The notes under the pieces: generated by a model | What the model was told of the DNA's origin: nothing | Seen by the model: the letters and a program-made list of their open reading frames with translations, nothing else | Database searches by the model: none | Shown: piece by piece, positions 61,479 through 64,000 of the stretch | Layout of the letters: every line of letters starts with the position of its first letter | Numbering within the stretch: position 1 is the first letter of the stretch | Source of the DNA: JTS-RE37 sp041744575 | GTDB taxonomy: Bacteria > Bacteroidota > Bacteroidia > Flavobacteriales > Flavobacteriaceae | Length of the DNA: 64,000 nt | Assembly (NCBI GenBank): GCA_041744575.1 | Contig: JBGTKP010000007.1 | Span: 1 to 64,000 of the forward strand | Direction: 5' to 3' | Made by a program: the position numbers and the translations under genes

Positions 61479-63571
61479 TTTAAATCAAGTTTGCTCTGAA
61501 TATAACGCAATTCCTTTCCATTTAGTTCCTTGGTAAGCTGGCCCATCCTTTGTCTTTGTTTTGGGTCGGTCAGTTGTTTGTCCATCAGGTCACGGGCAAA
61601 CTTCCGGAATTGCCATCCGTGATGCAAGCAAGCATTGACCAGGTCCTTTAAATTTTCATCAGAAAATCCAAGGACATCGTCCAGGACTACAAATACCCGC
61701 TGCCGCAACTCAAAGTTGTTTGCCGGTGAAGTGTAGGAGCGCAATTCCGCCATGGCCCGGGACTTATCAACCGGTTCCATGTAGTCCCGGGTGAGGATAG
61801 CCAGTGTAAGCCATAGAATCCTTACATTCTTGTCCGGGAAGCCGTTAACCCCTTCCGTTTTTTCCAGATAGGCCTGCCTGCCATCAGGGAAGTGGATCCA
61901 TAGTTTATACAAAGCAGCTTCGATGGTCCTGTAACTCGGATCACCAAGTAACCCTTCAAATTCCGTCTTCAACTCTGCCGGGATCTTGTCCAATGAAACA
62001 GCAACCGCCTGCCTGAGCAAGATGTCGCCGGAGGCCAGAACCATTTCCAAAAATGGCGTCGAAAGCGTTTTGTAAAAATCAAGGATAATCTGACTTTTCA
62101 GGAAGACGGATCCCGAAGCATCCCAATATTTTTGGATGATGGCTTCATCATCGGCATTACTGGTCGTGAGTTCCCTCTGGAGTTTAAAGTAGGAAGAAAT
62201 CTCCCAGGATCCTGCGGCCAGCATCTTTTTAAGATCTTCGAACTGAAGATCCGGGCTGTCGAGCCATTCCTTGTAAAAGCTTTCCAAAGGGCAATTGCAT
62301 TCTTTTTTTACCTCTTCCATAAAATCAGCGATGGTCACATTGCCGAATTGATGTGCTTTGAGATAATTTTTGATGGCCGCGGAAAAAGCTTTCTCCCCTA
62401 TTTTGTTGCGGAGGATATACAGGGCGAGGGCGCCTTTTTCATAAAAAGTGAGGCTGCCTGCTCCCGGATCGGTAAGGGCTTCTCCCTCTCCCCGACTGTC
62501 CAGGTACTCCAGCTGTCTGCCCGATTCTAGTAGTTTCCAAAAGAGGTATTCCTGGCCAAAAACATCTCCTTCAGCCTCATAGGCGAAATAAGTCGCAAAA
62601 CCCTCATGTAACCAATGATGATTGCCGTCCTTTTCGGTTACCAGATCCCCAAACCATTGATGAGCCATTTCATGGGCATTCACATTGATATAGTTCTTAT
62701 CGACAAATGCGAGCGAATCTATCATGTAGCTATCCGCGAAAATGGTACACCCTGTATTTTCCATGCCGGCATATAAAAAGTCCCTGACTGGAACTTGTTT
62801 GTATTGCTGCCATGGATATGGGATCCCGATTTCAGATTCCAGAAAATCAAATATCTTTTTCGTAAACCGGAAGGTAGGTTCTGCAAGGGCCGAATCCTGC
62901 GGGTAAAAATAGGTTTCCAGCGGGATCCCGCTTGCGGAGGTGGATCGCTGTTTGCTGTATTTTCCGGCAACCAGGGCCAGGAGATAGCTGCTCATCGGAT
63001 GTTCCATAGTGAAACAATGACGTTTTAGCTGACCCTCCATAGCCGGCTTTTCAGGAAACCCATTGCTGATGACCTCATAGGTAGGGTCAAATGCTATACA
63101 TAGATTAAAGATCAATTTTTCATTCATATCATCAAAACTGGGAAACCAATGACTGGTATATTTTCCCTGTCCCTGGGTCCAGACCTGGTTATTTTCCGGA
63201 AGTTTATCCGTCCATCCAAGAAAATACAGCGCCTGAGTCGGAATTGCCCGGTATACTAGCCTGATTTCATGAGCCTTGCCAGCTGAAAGTTTTTTAAAAA
63301 TAACGATCCGTTTTCCGTCATAGGTAAACCTGGGTCGCCGGCCGTCTAGCAGAACGGACGAAAACTCTATATTGACAGCGTCGATGAAGATCGAGTCGGT
63401 TTTGGTCAGGGTTTCTAACTTATAAGTTACCGATCCTTGAACCGATTTCGCAATGGGGTCTATCCGCAAGTCGCCGTCAGCCTGAATAAAGTCGATTCCT
63501 GAGTGGTTTTGACAATAGGCCATCCATGGTAGCAATAAATATTGGAAAATCAGGAAGGATCGATGGATCAT
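61475..63571 (-). CDS. M1 family aminopeptidase (gluzincin)
   Basis: About 698 residues with a signal peptide (FLIFQYLLLPWMAYCQ). The N-terminal beta domain has LETYFYPQDSA; the exopeptidase motif is GMENTG (GxMEN); zinc motif HEMAHQWFG spans about 299-307, with Glu in HHWLHEGFATYF. A C-terminal helical domain follows (about 450-698). All catalytic residues are present, in contrast to the M1-like protein at 38169-41009. It is likely periplasmic, trimming N-terminal residues from peptides. The start at 63571 is preferred over a longer frame from 63601. Confidence 0.9.
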   Translation of the reverse strand: MIHRSFLIFQYLLLPWMAYCQNHSGIDFIQADGDLRIDPIAKSVQGSVTYKLETLTKTDSIFIDAVNIEFSSVLLDGRRPRFTYDGKRIVIFKKLSAGKAHEIRLVYRAIPTQALYFLGWTDKLPENNQVWTQGQGKYTSHWFPSFDDMNEKLIFNLCIAFDPTYEVISNGFPEKPAMEGQLKRHCFTMEHPMSSYLLALVAGKYSKQRSTSASGIPLETYFYPQDSALAEPTFRFTKKIFDFLESEIGIPYPWQQYKQVPVRDFLYAGMENTGCTIFADSYMIDSLAFVDKNYINVNAHEMAHQWFGDLVTEKDGNHHWLHEGFATYFAYEAEGDVFGQEYLFWKLLESGRQLEYLDSRGEGEALTDPGAGSLTFYEKGALALYILRNKIGEKAFSAAIKNYLKAHQFGNVTIADFMEEVKKECNCPLESFYKEWLDSPDLQFEDLKKMLAAGSWEISSYFKLQRELTTSNADDEAIIQKYWDASGSVFLKSQIILDFYKTLSTPFLEMVLASGDILLRQAVAVSLDKIPAELKTEFEGLLGDPSYRTIEAALYKLWIHFPDGRQAYLEKTEGVNGFPDKNVRILWLTLAILTRDYMEPVDKSRAMAELRSYTSPANNFELRQRVFVVLDDVLGFSDENLKDLVNACLHHGWQFRKFARDLMDKQLTDPKQRQRMGQLTKELNGKELRYIQSKLDLK

Positions 63572-63645
63572 AGAATACCTAAAGGTCAATAAATTTAGCA
63601 TTTTGTATCATTGCAGTTCATTGTATGAAGTACTAAATTAGGTAT

Positions 63646-64000
63646 ATGAATTCTAAATTCCTCGAAACTCCTGTGGCCTACCTGAAGGGAACAGGTCCGG
63701 GCAGGGCAGCCCTGCTGACATCGGAATTGGGAATTCAGACCTATGGGGACCTTTTGCACTTCTTTCCATTCCGGTATATTGACAAAACACACTATACCAA
63801 AATAGCGGCCCTTGAGCAGACGAATGCAGAAATTCAGATTATCGGGAAGGTAGGTCAGATTCGTATGGTATCGCAACAAAAAGGCAGTAGGCTGGTCGCC
63901 ACATTCAGGGATAATACCGGGGAGATGGAACTCGTGTGGTTCCGCAGCCATAAATGGGTCCGCGACCGTTTGCAGCCGGAGGTTGCGTATGTGGTGTTTG
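63646..64000 (+). CDS. recG: ATP-dependent DNA helicase RecG (N-terminal part, runs off the window)
   Basis: From ATG at 63646, 118 codons are visible. FLETPVAYLKGTGPGRAALLTSELGIQTYGDLLHFFPFRYIDKT is the RecG wedge-domain start, and FRDNTGEMELVWFRSHKW belongs to its OB fold. The helicase domains lie beyond the window. RecG reverses stalled replication forks. Divergent from the M1 aminopeptidase gene with a 74-bp shared promoter region. Confidence 0.9.
   Translation, partial: MNSKFLETPVAYLKGTGPGRAALLTSELGIQTYGDLLHFFPFRYIDKTHYTKIAALEQTNAEIQIIGKVGQIRMVSQQKGSRLVATFRDNTGEMELVWFRSHKWVRDRLQPEVAYVVF

Noticed and set aside
1..64000. CRISPR arrays, tRNA/rRNA genes, intact insertion sequences, prophage
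   Set aside because: No regularly spaced direct repeats, no cloverleaf-like segments in the spacers and no transposase, integrase or phage structural frames were found by reading; a tRNAscan or repeat search was not possible here.

Overview
The window looks like a chromosomal segment of a marine-type member of the Flavobacteriaceae (phylum Bacteroidota). Four things point there: promoters of the Bacteroidota type (TTTG about 17-23 nt upstream of TAnnTTTG), fused genes typical of the phylum (hisIE, hisB, lpxC/fabZ, a one-chain branched-chain 2-oxoacid dehydrogenase E1), a porX gene (regulator of the type IX secretion system), and many lipoproteins and weak Shine-Dalgarno sites. Genus cannot be fixed from sequence alone. 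No tRNA, rRNA, CRISPR array, prophage or intact insertion sequence was seen. Most of the window is core chromosome; the accessory-looking parts are 1-1460 and 31.7-34.4 kb.

Left edge (1-2000): a recombination scar. A truncated DUF2391 membrane-protein gene runs head-on into the severed 5' end of a probable GH97 glycosidase gene. Next come a small membrane-protein gene broken by one in-frame TAA, and an intact hypothetical membrane protein. From 2.0 to 4.8 kb (minus strand) lies a MoxR/BchI-like AAA+ ATPase with a VWA-domain partner. From 4.8 to 13.4 kb (minus) is a complete histidine operon hisG-D-C-B-H-[GNAT]-A-[DinB]-F-IE. It is preceded by a well-formed attenuator: a 17-residue leader peptide with three consecutive His codons, then an intrinsic terminator, all behind a consensus promoter. 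From 13.4 to 17.1 kb are a prohibitin, a VWA membrane protein and fabG.

The 17-27 kb block (minus) is envelope and central metabolism: an M16 lipoprotein peptidase, sucD, a second LpxD-like acyltransferase, efp, lpxA, lpxC/fabZ, lpxD and an HD phosphohydrolase. From 27.4 kb most genes are on the plus strand: porX, tsaE, a DUF1080/ThuA pair, a PPOX-fold stress protein on minus, then a sparse region with a 31-codon membrane microprotein and an orphan terminator. A LexA-like XRE-S24 repressor follows, facing a divergent gene pair across an array of four operator-like palindromes; its TIGR03915-type DNA-metabolism partner lacks the usual radical-SAM gene. Then come uvrA, a LOG-family protein, a metal-site-less M1 peptidase relative joined to an outer-membrane barrel, the E1 fusion, and a kinase/phospho-lyase-type fusion.

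The last third holds doxX, holA, a stand-alone HsdR-N nuclease-fold protein, a family 2 glycosyltransferase, an OmpA-type lipoprotein, a large zinc metalloprotease lipoprotein, a Sua5/YrdC protein, a GH16 lipoprotein, a UvrD/PcrA helicase, a secreted DsrE protein, an M20 amidohydrolase, a degenerate OmpA paralogue, a probable DUF7935 protein, an active-looking M1 aminopeptidase coupled to a patatin, and the start of recG.

The best candidates for follow-up are the his leader/attenuator, the XRE-S24 operator array with its eroded downstream operon, the barrel-linked pseudo-aminopeptidase, the kinase/phospho-lyase fusion, and the scar at the left edge. No wholly new multi-gene system is evident.
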